From Actinomadura xylanilytica (GTDB lineage Bacteria; Actinomycetota; Actinomycetes; Streptosporangiales; Streptosporangiaceae): DNA of 64,000 bases. Positions within the stretch are counted from its first letter, which is position 1; each line of letters opens with the position of its first letter. The notes below the pieces were generated by a model that worked only from the letters and a program-made list of their open reading frames with translations, was not told where the DNA came from and did no database searches. A program made the translations under genes and the position numbers. Location of the stretch: contig NZ_JASNWE010000002.1 of the NCBI RefSeq assembly GCF_030283145.1, positions 1 through 64,000 on the forward strand. The letters are read 5' to 3'. This document shows positions 33,745 to 42,292 of the stretch, in pieces.

Positions 33745-36700
33745 ATGACGGACATGCGGGACGCGGTTCCGAGCGGGCTCGATCCGCTGACGTGCGCGCC
33801 CGGCGTGCTGCGCGGGCTCGTCCGGCAGCCCGATCCGGCGGTGCGGCGGGCCGGGCTCGTCGGCCTCGCCGAGCGTCTCGGCGCCGAGCGGGACGAGGAC
33901 CGGGCCGAGCTGCCCGGTTTCGCGGAGTGCCTGCCGGGCTTCGTCGACGCCTCGCCCGAGGCGGCGCTCGCCCTGGCCCGGCTGCATCTCCGGCTGCGCG
34001 CGCACGTCCGGGAGCCGCCGCGGTGGCGGGCCGCTGAGGGCCTGCCCGCCCGGGTGCGGGTCGCCTGGCTGAGCGCCGAGATCGCCGGACGGCCCGCGAC
34101 CGTCCGGGACGAACCGGCGGGCGAGGCGCTCTGCCAGGCCGTCCACGGGCTCGGCGCGGCCGATGTGGACGATCCCGAGGCCCTCGCGCGCGAGCTGGCG
34201 GACCGGCCCGAACCGGCGCTCCACGCCGAGGCGCTGCGGATCACCCGCGAGGCCGTGCACGCCGCCCTGCTGGCCTCGTCCCGCGCCCGCGCGCTGGTGC
34301 TGCGGATCGCCACCGACTCCCCCGGTACGGGCGCGGGCGTGGCCGCGCTCCGCGAACTCGCCGAGCCCTGGGCGGCGCTGGACCCGCTGCCGGAGGGGCC
34401 GCTGAACCGCTTCCTGAACACGACGGGCGACGCGGCGGCGGCCGACGCGGCCGTCGAGGTCGCCGCCCGGCAGGGGCATCAGCGCCTGCTCCGCGATGTG
34501 GCCGCGGGCGCCGGTCGGGCGCCGGCGCTGCGGCGGCGCGCTCTGGAGCTGCTCGGGGACCTCGCGGGACGCGACGACATCGGCGATCTGATCGCGATCG
34601 CCGCCGGGGACCCCCTCCTGCTCGCCGGGCCCGCCGCCCGCTGCCTGCGCCGGCTGCACCGGCGCGGGCACTTCCCGGTGGACGGGGACGTCCCGGCGAT
34701 CGTGCGGCTGGCCCTCGCCGACCACACGGTCCGTCCGGACGAGGTCGCCACCGTCCTGTTCACCTGCCGAAGGGCGGCGCTCGCGGAGCTGACGGCGGCG
34801 GCGGTCGGCGATCCGAGCTGGCCAAGGCGGCTCGACCTGCTGGTCGCGCTGGCCGCGCAGGGCGCCGCCGACCTCCCGGCCGGGGACGCGGTCACCGGCC
34901 TGCTGCGCACCGCCGCCGATCCGGCGCCGTTCCTGCGGGCGATCCGCGCGCTGCGCCATACGGCCGCCGAAGAGCAGGTCATCGAGGCGCTGCCGCGTTC
35001 GCCTGCGGCGGCCCTGGACGCCCTGGAGGCCGTGGGCGGGGCCCGCACGGTCGCGGCGCTGCGCGAGGGGCTGGGCCTGGACGGGCCATCCGGCGTCGTC
35101 CCCCATCTGCGGCCGTTCCGGCATCGGGCGCTGGAGCTGGTGTGGCACCTCACGGGCGACGCCGACGCGCGGCGCTCGCTCCTGGTCCGGCTCCACCCGC
35201 GCGCCCTGCCCCGCCGGATCGCCGCCGACCTCGGCGGCCCGGACGAAGCGGAGCTCTCGCTGCTCCGCGCCGCGCTCGACCCCGCCGACCCGGCCGCGGC
35301 GCTCCGCACGCTCGCGCGCCACGGCGGTCCCGGGACGGTGCCGGCGATCGCCGACCTGCTGCTGCGCGTCGTGTCCGACCTCGCGGCCGCCTCGGCGCCG
35401 AGCGCACCGAGCCGGCCCGGTGGCGAGTCCGCCGAACCCGCCGTCCCGGACGAGGTCGTGAGCGCCGTCCGCGACCTGGGCGGACGGCTGCACGAGCGCG
35501 GCAAGATCCGGCCCCGCTGCCTGCTGGACGCCGCGGGGGCGCGGGAGGCCGGTGACGCCCTCGTCGCGGACCTCGTCCTGGACCTGCTGGACCGTCCCGG
35601 CCTCACCGCGGCCGAGACGGCGATCCTGCTCGGCGTCCTGTCCCGGACCGCGTCCCGCGGGGTGCGGGCGCGGGTGCACCCGCTGCTGCGGCATCGCGAC
35701 CGGCACGTCCGCAAGCACGTGATCGCGCTGCTCGCCCGTGACACGGACGGCGCGGACGCGCAGGCACTGTCGGCGAGCCTGGTCCCGCTCACCGCCGCCC
35801 CCGACGCGCAGACCGCGCGCCAGGCGCTGCTCGCGCTCGGGCACGCCCGCGCGCGCTGGGCGGCGGCGGCCGTCGCGGCGTGCCTGGACCATCCCAACAT
35901 GAACGTCAAGAAGACCGCGGCGGCGGCGCTGGCGCGCGCGGGCGGGCCGGTGGCGGTGCCGAGGCTGCTGTTCTGGCTCGGCGCGCACGACAACCCGGGC
36001 CTACGCGCGGCGCTCGTCGAGGCGCTGCGGGCGATCCTCGGCGACGCGTACGCGGCCACGATCGTCGCGGCGGCCGAACGCGCCGCCGACGACCGCGCCC
36101 GCACGCTGCTGCTGCGAGGTCTGGACGGGGTGGTGTCGGCGCGCGCGGTCGGGGCCCTGGCCGATCAGGGATCACCGGCCGGGACCGCCCTGCTCGCGCT
36201 CGTCCCCGACGGGTGGGTCCGCCTCGGCTCGGGCACGGTCACCGACCTCGCCGACCGGTTCGCGGCCCACGGCATCGTCCCGCCGCCCGCCGCCGCTCCG
36301 GAGCCGGACGCCGACCTCGCACTGCTGGCCGCGCGGGGCTGGAACGCCGACGCCGCGTGGCGTCTCGCCGAACGCTTCGGCACGTCCGGCACGTCCGGCA
36401 CGTCCGATGAGCTCGCCGGTCTTGATCGGCTGCGGGGGTCGCTGGCGCGCTGGCTGGAGCTGGCCGACGCGCGACCGGCCGGGCGCGACCCGCTCCTGCG
36501 CTTCACGTTGCGGCTGTGTCCGGCGCCCTGGTCGGACGGCGAGCTGGAGACGTTCGCCCGGTCCGGACGGCTGCTGGCCGCCGCGCTTCCCGGGGTCGGC
36601 GCTCCTCTCCTGCCCTTGCTGGAGAAGGTCGCCCCCCTGCTGCCCGCGTCCGAGGCGCTTGAGACCGCCGAGCGGGTCCGCGCCCTGCCGCCGGGCATCG

Positions 36701-38247
36701 CGGGAGGCCGGTCCTCGCTCGCGCTGCTGCGCCGCTGCCGGGCGGTGCTGACCCGCGCCGACCTCGACCGCGCCCTCGCCGCGGCCCGCGCGAGCGCGGA
36801 ACCCGTACGGGACGTGCTGCACGAGGCGTTCGAGGCGACGGACTCCGCTCCCCCCGGCGAAGAGGCGCGCGCGTGGCGGACGTCCCTCGAAGCAGCCGCC
36901 CGCGGCCTCGCCGATCTCGCACGGTTCCGGGCGGCGGACGACGCGCCCTCCGCGCCCGGTTCACGCGACCGGCTCAACGCGCTGATCGACGTCTTCCCCG
37001 CCGCCGCCCAGGACGTCGGCGCCGCGCTCCTCGACTGGATGACCGACCTCCAGCCCGTCGACGCGCCGCCCTGGACCCTCACCGAGAACGCCCGCCCCGC
37101 CCCCCGCCCGCGCGCCCCGCGCCCCGGCGATCTCGACCAGCCGCGCTCGACGGCGCAGCGCGAACGCCTCCTGGCGATGCTGGACGACCCCGTCCAGGGC
37201 CGCCGCGACGCCGCCGCCCAGGCCCTGCTCGGCTGGCCCGAACCGGAGATCCGCCACGCGCTCCTCCGCGCCTACCTGCACGGCCGCGTCGATCTCTCCG
37301 TCACCGCTCCACTCGCGTCCGCCCTGACGGGCCTGGACGATGCGGCCGACCCCGAACGGTTCGCCGCCGTGACGGCCCATCTCGCCCCTCCATGCCTGAC
37401 GCCCTTCATCCCCGGGCTGCTGCGCTGGTGGGAGCACGGCACACCCGGGACCCGCGCGGCGGCGCGGCAGGTACTGCGCCGCGCCGCGCCCGACCTCGTG
37501 GCGGAAGCCCTGTCCGAGCGCGTCGAAGCCGGAGCGTGGGGCCTGCTCGACCTCGTCGCCAACGTCTCGCTGCTCCGCACCCCCGCGCTGACGCGGACGC
37601 GCCGGCGCCTGCGCGCCGAGGGGCGCGGCGATCTCGCCGACAGGATCCACCTGGTGGACGGCCCGCTCCGCCACCCCGACGCCGGACGGCGCGACTCCGC
37701 CGCCCTCACCGCGCTCCGCACCCGCGTGCACGCCCCGCAGGCCCGCACGCCGTCCCGCGCCGAACTGCTCCGGCTCGCCCGCACGGGCGGAACGGAGCAG
37801 ATCCGCCGGGCCCTGTCGCTGCTGGCCGAGCCGTTCACCGACGCCCCCGCGCCGGGACGGCCCCCGGCCCGCGACTTCGAGCTCGAGGAGCTGCTCGCCG
37901 AGTCGCTCGGCCACCCCGAGGCCCGGGTCCGGCTGCACGCGCACCGGCTCTCCCGCAAGGTGCTGGCGCGGCCCGCCTACCTGGAGCAGACGGCGCGGCT
38001 GCTGGACGACCGGCAGCCCGACATCGCCCGCGCGGCGATCAGGACCCTGGCGCACGCGGGATGGGCGCCCGCGATCCCCGCCCTGGTGGGGCTGCTCGCC
38101 CACCCCCGTCCCACCGTCCGCAGGACCGCGGCCGACGGGCTCGCGCGGATCGGGGCGCCGGCCGTCCCCGCCCTGACGCACGCCGCCGGACGCGCCCGCC
38201 CCGACCGGCGGCGCGTCTACACCGCCGTCCTGGAGAAGATCACCTGA
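33745..38247 (+). CDS. Giant HEAT-like repeat protein, function unknown
   Basis: The 1,500-residue protein is built almost wholly of short helical pairs like HEAT/Armadillo repeats: early VLRGLVRQPDPAVRRAGLVG, middle CLDHPNMNVKKTAAAALARA, and late LLAHPRPTVRRTAADGLARI. There is no signal peptide, membrane helix or recognised catalytic site. Such solenoids act as protein-binding scaffolds. Its stop shares one base with the start of an ATP-grasp gene (TGATG), and that gene is joined the same way to a third, so the three should act together. A Gly-Thr-Ser triplet repeat (GTSGTSGTS) sits near residue 885. Confidence 0.85.
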   Translation: MTDMRDAVPSGLDPLTCAPGVLRGLVRQPDPAVRRAGLVGLAERLGAERDEDRAELPGFAECLPGFVDASPEAALALARLHLRLRAHVREPPRWRAAEGLPARVRVAWLSAEIAGRPATVRDEPAGEALCQAVHGLGAADVDDPEALARELADRPEPALHAEALRITREAVHAALLASSRARALVLRIATDSPGTGAGVAALRELAEPWAALDPLPEGPLNRFLNTTGDAAAADAAVEVAARQGHQRLLRDVAAGAGRAPALRRRALELLGDLAGRDDIGDLIAIAAGDPLLLAGPAARCLRRLHRRGHFPVDGDVPAIVRLALADHTVRPDEVATVLFTCRRAALAELTAAAVGDPSWPRRLDLLVALAAQGAADLPAGDAVTGLLRTAADPAPFLRAIRALRHTAAEEQVIEALPRSPAAALDALEAVGGARTVAALREGLGLDGPSGVVPHLRPFRHRALELVWHLTGDADARRSLLVRLHPRALPRRIAADLGGPDEAELSLLRAALDPADPAAALRTLARHGGPGTVPAIADLLLRVVSDLAAASAPSAPSRPGGESAEPAVPDEVVSAVRDLGGRLHERGKIRPRCLLDAAGAREAGDALVADLVLDLLDRPGLTAAETAILLGVLSRTASRGVRARVHPLLRHRDRHVRKHVIALLARDTDGADAQALSASLVPLTAAPDAQTARQALLALGHARARWAAAAVAACLDHPNMNVKKTAAAALARAGGPVAVPRLLFWLGAHDNPGLRAALVEALRAILGDAYAATIVAAAERAADDRARTLLLRGLDGVVSARAVGALADQGSPAGTALLALVPDGWVRLGSGTVTDLADRFAAHGIVPPPAAAPEPDADLALLAARGWNADAAWRLAERFGTSGTSGTSDELAGLDRLRGSLARWLELADARPAGRDPLLRFTLRLCPAPWSDGELETFARSGRLLAAALPGVGAPLLPLLEKVAPLLPASEALETAERVRALPPGIAGGRSSLALLRRCRAVLTRADLDRALAAARASAEPVRDVLHEAFEATDSAPPGEEARAWRTSLEAAARGLADLARFRAADDAPSAPGSRDRLNALIDVFPAAAQDVGAALLDWMTDLQPVDAPPWTLTENARPAPRPRAPRPGDLDQPRSTAQRERLLAMLDDPVQGRRDAAAQALLGWPEPEIRHALLRAYLHGRVDLSVTAPLASALTGLDDAADPERFAAVTAHLAPPCLTPFIPGLLRWWEHGTPGTRAAARQVLRRAAPDLVAEALSERVEAGAWGLLDLVANVSLLRTPALTRTRRRLRAEGRGDLADRIHLVDGPLRHPDAGRRDSAALTALRTRVHAPQARTPSRAELLRLARTGGTEQIRRALSLLAEPFTDAPAPGRPPARDFELEELLAESLGHPEARVRLHAHRLSRKVLARPAYLEQTARLLDDRQPDIARAAIRTLAHAGWAPAIPALVGLLAHPRPTVRRTAADGLARIGAPAVPALTHAAGRARPDRRRVYTAVLEKIT

Positions 38248-39038
38248 TGGTGGACGGGACGATCCTGGTGTTCGGGCACCGGCCGAGCGGCTCCAGCCGG
38301 GCGCTGCTGAAGGCCGCCGCGGACCGCGGGATCGGCGCCGTCCAGCTCACCGGCCCGGAGCCGCCCGCCGACCTGATCGGCTGCGGCGCGCACCTGTACT
38401 CGGGACTGCTGCTCGCCGACGCCCTGGCGTCCGCGCTCGGCATCACCCTGCTGGAGGCCGCCCCCGGCTGGCTGGCGGACCTGCCCGAGCCCCTGCGCGG
38501 GCGCGACATCGTCCTCGTCCCGATCGCGGAGGCGTACGGCCTGCACCGTCCGGTGTTCGTGAAGTCCCCCAACGACAAGCGCGTCCGGGCGGGCCTCTAC
38601 GCCGACGGCGCCCACCTGCCGGGTCCGGACGCCGTCGATCCGGAGACCCTGGTCCTGGTGGCCGACCCCGTCTCGTTCGCCGCCGAGTTCCGGCTGCACG
38701 TCCTGGACGGAGCGGTGCACGCCGGCAGCCAGTACGCGTCCAACGGGAGCCTCGCCCTCGCGCCGCTCGACGGCCATCCGCACCACGGCGCGGTCCTCGG
38801 CTTCGCCCGCGAGGTGCTGGCCGCCTGCGCCGCCACGCTGCCGAGCGCGATCGTCGTCGACGTCGGCCTCACCGTGGACGCGCAGGGCACCGAACGGTGG
38901 GCCGTGGTCGAGGCGAACGGCGCGTGGGGCAGCGGCTGCTACGCGGCGGACCCCCAGCGTGCCCTGGACGTCGTGCTCCGCGCCTCCGGCACGGCCGAGA
39001 CGCTCAGCCGGCACGACCTGCGGTTCGCGAGGACCTGA
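38247..39038 (+). CDS. ATP-grasp domain protein (DUF4343-like)
   Basis: This 263-residue protein has an N-terminal small domain (ILVFGHRPSGSSRALLKAAA) and an ATP-grasp-like core: FVKSPNDKRVRAG, FRLHVLDGAVHAGSQYASNG, and the C-terminal metal-binding region WAVVEANGAWGSGCYAAD. The last motif matches the DUF4343 branch. ATP-grasp enzymes join a carboxylate to an amine or thiol using ATP. The substrate may be a peptide or protein. It shares TGATG overlaps with genes on both sides. The function is not known. Confidence 0.8.
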   Translation: MVDGTILVFGHRPSGSSRALLKAAADRGIGAVQLTGPEPPADLIGCGAHLYSGLLLADALASALGITLLEAAPGWLADLPEPLRGRDIVLVPIAEAYGLHRPVFVKSPNDKRVRAGLYADGAHLPGPDAVDPETLVLVADPVSFAAEFRLHVLDGAVHAGSQYASNGSLALAPLDGHPHHGAVLGFAREVLAACAATLPSAIVVDVGLTVDAQGTERWAVVEANGAWGSGCYAADPQRALDVVLRASGTAETLSRHDLRFART

Positions 39039-39910
39039 TGGAGACGACGCTCCCCCTGGCCCTGCACGCCCACCTCCCCAGCTGGCATCACTGGCGCCGG
39101 GTGCTCACCACCACCGTCGACGCCACCGGCCGTGCACACTGGCTGCTGGGCGAACGACCGCGAACGCCCGAGCCGTACAGCGCGCTGCTGGTCACCGTGG
39201 CCGACGGCTCCGTCCACGAAACCGAGCTGCACGGCTTAGCGGCCCGTTCCCCCGTCCTGGACGCGCTGCCAGAAGGCGGGTTCGTCATCGCCGACAAGAA
39301 CTTCCCGGTCGGCTGGGACGCGCGAGACGCGTCCGGGCGCGACGTCCAAGCCCAGATCTTCACCCCCCGGGGCCGTCCGACCCACCGCTTCTCCCTGGGC
39401 GGGGAACTGGGGTGCCTGCACACCGACCAGAACGGCGCCATCTGGGTCGGCTACTCCGACGACACCGCGTACGCCTACACCTCCGCGGGCGCCGCCGGCC
39501 TGGCCCGCTGGGACATCGGCGGCACCCGCCAGTGGACGCACGCCGCAAAGCCCGCCGATCCGAGCCGGGAGAACGACCGGTCCTACTGCGACGTCCTGAA
39601 CGTGGATCAAGACTCCACCTGGGCTTTCTCCGCGGACCTCGGCCTGCTGGGAATCCACGCCGACGCAGTGACCGAACGCCACATCTCGGCCGGGATCCGC
39701 GCTCTGGCGGTACACGACGAAACCCTCGCCCACTGCGACGGCACCGGCCGGCTGACGTTGTGCACCCTGACCCGCGACCGCGCCGAACCCGTCGGAGCGT
39801 ACGGCCTCACCCGCCCGGACGGCTCGCCCCTGGGGAGCGACCGAGCCGTCGGCCACGGCCCGAACTTGTACGTCCACGACGGTGTCGCCTGGTACGTCCT
39901 CGAGCTCTGA
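39038..39910 (+). CDS. Beta-propeller-like protein, third gene of the HEAT/ATP-grasp unit
   Basis: The 290-residue protein is rich in short beta strands and turns, with repeat-like blocks each ending in W or Y (GELGCLHTDQNGAIWVGYSD, IGGTRQWTHA, IRALAVHDETLAHCDGTG, HGPNLYVHDGVAWYV). This suggests a small beta-propeller of the WD40/NHL kind, although no exact family is recognised. No signal peptide is seen, so it should be cytosolic. Its start overlaps the ATP-grasp stop by one base. It may present a substrate to the ATP-grasp enzyme; that is a guess. Confidence 0.75.
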   Translation: METTLPLALHAHLPSWHHWRRVLTTTVDATGRAHWLLGERPRTPEPYSALLVTVADGSVHETELHGLAARSPVLDALPEGGFVIADKNFPVGWDARDASGRDVQAQIFTPRGRPTHRFSLGGELGCLHTDQNGAIWVGYSDDTAYAYTSAGAAGLARWDIGGTRQWTHAAKPADPSRENDRSYCDVLNVDQDSTWAFSADLGLLGIHADAVTERHISAGIRALAVHDETLAHCDGTGRLTLCTLTRDRAEPVGAYGLTRPDGSPLGSDRAVGHGPNLYVHDGVAWYVLEL

Positions 39911-39942
39911 GCCGGCACGGGCCGCCAGAGGCACTGGATTGC

Positions 39943-39958
39943 GCAACCCACGAGTTGC
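39943..39958. promoter_or_regulatory. ArsR-like operator 1
   Basis: A palindrome GCAAC-N6-GTTGC lies upstream of the SRPBCC-ArsR-DinB unit. It repeats at 39977-39992 with the same arms and spacing, 34 bases on, which is about three helical turns. Likely autoregulatory sites for the ArsR protein at 40467. Confidence 0.6.
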
Positions 39959-39976
39959 ACTCAACAGGGGTCACAT

Positions 39977-39992
39977 GCAACTCTGTGGTTGC
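39977..39992. promoter_or_regulatory. ArsR-like operator 2
   Basis: A second GCAAC-N6-GTTGC palindrome, extended by one base pair (TGCAAC...GTTGCA). It lies 31 bases before the SRPBCC start codon, where a bound repressor would block transcription. Confidence 0.65.
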
Positions 39993-40023
39993 ACATTCTG
40001 ACGACGATCAATGGAGTCCACTC

Positions 40024-40470
40024 ATGAGCAACGACCGGATCGAACGCGAAACCTTGATCGAGGCTCCCCTGGAGCGGGTCTGGACGCTGGTGGCCCAGCC
40101 CGGCTTCTGGGCGGCCGACACGGCGAACCTGCCCGGCACGGTGGCCGAGGAAGGCGCGTCGATGGTGGCGAAGAGCGCCGAGTACGGCGACTTCCCGGTA
40201 CGCGTGGAGAAGGTCGAGCCGCAGACGTACCTGGCGTACCGCTGGGCCAGCGCGTTCCCCGGAGAGGAGCTCCGCGCGGACAACAGCACCCTCGTGGAGT
40301 TCACGCTGATCCCGGAGGGCGACGCGACGCGGCTCCGCGTCGTGGAGAGCGGCTTCGCGACCCTGCCCGGCTCCGAGGACCTGCGCGGCCAGGCGGTGAA
40401 GGACAACACGGGCGGCTGGGGCCTGGCGCTCGACGCGCTCAAGAACCGCGCCCTACAGCCGTCCACGTGA
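40024..40470 (+). CDS. SRPBCC / AHSA1-like domain protein
   Basis: This 148-residue START/AHSA1-like protein has a hydrophobic pocket fold: RETLIEAPLERVWTLVAQPG, YLAYRWASAFPGEE, LVEFTLIPEGDATRLRVVESG, and a long last helix GGWGLALDALKNRA. Such proteins bind small hydrophobic ligands. It is fused translationally to an ArsR repressor (GTGA overlap), a pairing often seen in bacteria with unclear role. ATG 40024 is the first in-frame start after the two operators. Confidence 0.9.
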   Translation: MSNDRIERETLIEAPLERVWTLVAQPGFWAADTANLPGTVAEEGASMVAKSAEYGDFPVRVEKVEPQTYLAYRWASAFPGEELRADNSTLVEFTLIPEGDATRLRVVESGFATLPGSEDLRGQAVKDNTGGWGLALDALKNRALQPST

Positions 40471-40838
40471 CCGACGGCCACCACGCCGCCGCCGCCGGGA
40501 CGGCCGACGGCGTTCTCGCCGCGCTGGCCGACCCGACGCGGCGCAAGGTGCTCGATCTGCTCGCCGAACAGGGCGAGGCCACCGCCACGACGCTCGCCGA
40601 ACGGCTCCCCGTCTCGCGGCAGGCGGTCGTCAAGCACCTCGCGGTACTGGACGCCGCCGGCCTGGTTTCCGGCAACCGGGTCGGCCGCGAGGCGCGGTAC
40701 ACCGTGCGGCCCGCGGCACTGGACGCGACGGCGCGGTGGATGGCCACGGTCGCGGCCGACTGGGACCGGCGGCTGGCCGACATCAAGCGCGCCGCCGAGA
40801 CGGCCGAACGGGATGCGCGTTCGCAACGACCCGACTGA
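40467..40838 (+). CDS. ArsR-family transcriptional regulator
   Basis: The 123-residue winged helix regulator shows VLAALADPTRRKVLDLLAEQ, TTLAERLPVSRQAVVKHLAV (recognition helix) and the wing GNRVGREARYTVR. It has no CxC metal-binding motif and no other cysteine in the core, so it is not a classic metal sensor. GTG 40467 overlaps the SRPBCC stop. It probably binds the two GCAAC-N6-GTTGC palindromes upstream and controls its own operon. Confidence 0.93.
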   Translation: MTDGHHAAAAGTADGVLAALADPTRRKVLDLLAEQGEATATTLAERLPVSRQAVVKHLAVLDAAGLVSGNRVGREARYTVRPAALDATARWMATVAADWDRRLADIKRAAETAERDARSQRPD

Positions 40839-40851
40839 AAGGAAGCACGTC

Positions 40852-41337
40852 ATGGACACGACGGCACTTCGCAGCGTCTATGAGAAGCTGCTCGACGTGG
40901 CGGCCACCCCCGACCTCGGCGACGCCGCCGACGGAGGATGGAACGCCGATCAGGTCCTGGCCCATCTCCTCAGCGTCGACGCCGCGATCGCGGCCGTCGC
41001 TCTAGGCGTCGTCGCGGGCTCGCGCCCCACCTTCGACAACCGGATCTCCCAGAACACCTGGAATCTCGACCGGATCATCGCCGAGCACGCGGGCACGGCC
41101 GAGCTGATCGACCACGTCCGGAGCCAGGCCGCCGTCCTCTGCGACATCGCCGATCAGCTCAGCAGGGAGGCCGCCTCGGTCCTGGTGCCGACGATCCTGC
41201 TGTCCAACGACGCGCTCGTGATGGACCGGCCGGTTCCGCTGGCCGTCCTCATCGACGGCCTCGCCGAGTCCCACGTGCCGGACCACACCCAGCAGCTCCT
41301 CGACCTCCGCGCCCCCCTCCAAGGCCACACCGACTGA
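40852..41337 (+). CDS. DinB-like four-helix protein
   Basis: The 161-residue all-helical protein resembles the DinB/YfiT family: an N-terminal helix ALRSVYEKLLDVA, then GGWNADQVLAHLLSVDAAI, and a helical C-terminal half. Members bind a metal through three histidines and can act as mycothiol- or bacillithiol-dependent transferases. Here only one His of that set is plain (AHLL), so activity is doubtful. AAAGGAAG precedes ATG 40852, 13 bases after the arsR stop. Confidence 0.7.
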   Translation: MDTTALRSVYEKLLDVAATPDLGDAADGGWNADQVLAHLLSVDAAIAAVALGVVAGSRPTFDNRISQNTWNLDRIIAEHAGTAELIDHVRSQAAVLCDIADQLSREAASVLVPTILLSNDALVMDRPVPLAVLIDGLAESHVPDHTQQLLDLRAPLQGHTD

Positions 41338-41348
41338 CCGCCCCCTCA

Positions 41349-41726
41349 TCACCCGCCGGTCCGGCCAGCGTCCCCAACCACCAGACAGCCGAGCAACCGC
41401 CGGAACCACCCGCCCCGAGACTGCCGCACATGCCTTCCAGTCGACTTCGTGGACGCTGCGTTCCGGGCCGGTCGCGGGGATGGCCTCAACCGGACGTCCG
41501 CGCCAGCAGGAACGAACCCGAGCGGGCGGGCGCCGACCTCCTCCAGGATGCGGCCGAGTGCCGCCGGAGTCGGCGCCTCCATCAGACGATCATCCCCGGA
41601 CCGGTCCCGCACAACCGCCCACCACTGCCCGCTGACGTTCCCCCGCCATACCAACGCTCCTGGGAACCGCCGTCGCAATTCGGCCGCGACCCGGTCCGGC
41701 CGGATCTCGGCGGCCATGGCGGTCAC
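41349..41726 (-). CDS. Small protein of unknown function
   Basis: The 125-residue protein has an ordered first half (IRPDRVAAELRRRFPGALVW, QWWAVVRDRSGDDRLMEAP, LGRILEEVGA) and a basic, low-complexity tail. GTG 41726 is chosen because it overlaps the stop of the upstream gene as GTGA; ATG 41717 is the alternative. It reads as a partner of that gene. Its phrase WxAVVRDR resembles small proteins next to XRE-DUF397 pairs in related actinobacteria, but no function is known. Confidence 0.65.
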   Translation of the reverse strand: MTAMAAEIRPDRVAAELRRRFPGALVWRGNVSGQWWAVVRDRSGDDRLMEAPTPAALGRILEEVGARPLGFVPAGADVRLRPSPRPARNAASTKSTGRHVRQSRGGWFRRLLGCLVVGDAGRTGG

Positions 41727-42034
41727 CGTCCTGACTCCGCCGTGCCGGACCGCTTGCCCAGGTATCCGAGGATGAACACGGCCGCGTTGATGATCTCGTC
41801 CGCAGGCGCGATCGGCTCCCGCCACGACGTGAAGAACCACCACCGCCCATCGTCACTCGACCGAGGCGCACACATGATCACGTCCCCAGCCATCCGTCCC
41901 CTCCCGCAACACCCCGCCGCCTGAGGATCGACCACCCGAAGCCCAGCCTCGATCAACTCCACCTCGAACCGCCGCGCACCCAAATGCGCGCCCAGAGCCG
42001 CAAGCCGGGCGTCCCGAGTCCTACGATCTGCCAT
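41723..42034 (-). CDS. Small protein of unknown function, partner of 41349-41726
   Basis: The 103-residue protein begins MADRRTRDARLAALGAHLGA, then GLRVVDPQAAGCCGRGR with two adjacent cysteines, and RWWFFTSWREPIAPADEIIN. GGAGG lies eight bases before ATG 42034. It overlaps the next gene by four bases and is divergent from the XRE regulator, with 258 bases between. No family was recognised. A link with the XRE-DUF397 pair is inferred from position. Confidence 0.7.
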   Translation of the reverse strand: MADRRTRDARLAALGAHLGARRFEVELIEAGLRVVDPQAAGCCGRGRMAGDVIMCAPRSSDDGRWWFFTSWREPIAPADEIINAAVFILGYLGKRSGTAESGR

Positions 42035-42292
42035 GGGTCCGACCTCCGTTGTCGGATCAAGGCCCGGAACCGCCGGTGTTACAGCACCGGCCCGGGGCCG
42101 CCCTATCTCTGTGCGACGAGGCGACTCCCTCACACCGAGTCGCATCACCGGAATGCCGTGACCAGCATCACAGCCTCAACTACAGTCGGCCATGAACCGG
42201 TGACACCCCCGCATCCCTCTGCTTCAGTCGACCGTCAACCGCGAGGCATGGGGCATCACCCACTCGCCATGGTTGAGATGGAAGGCCGTTCG

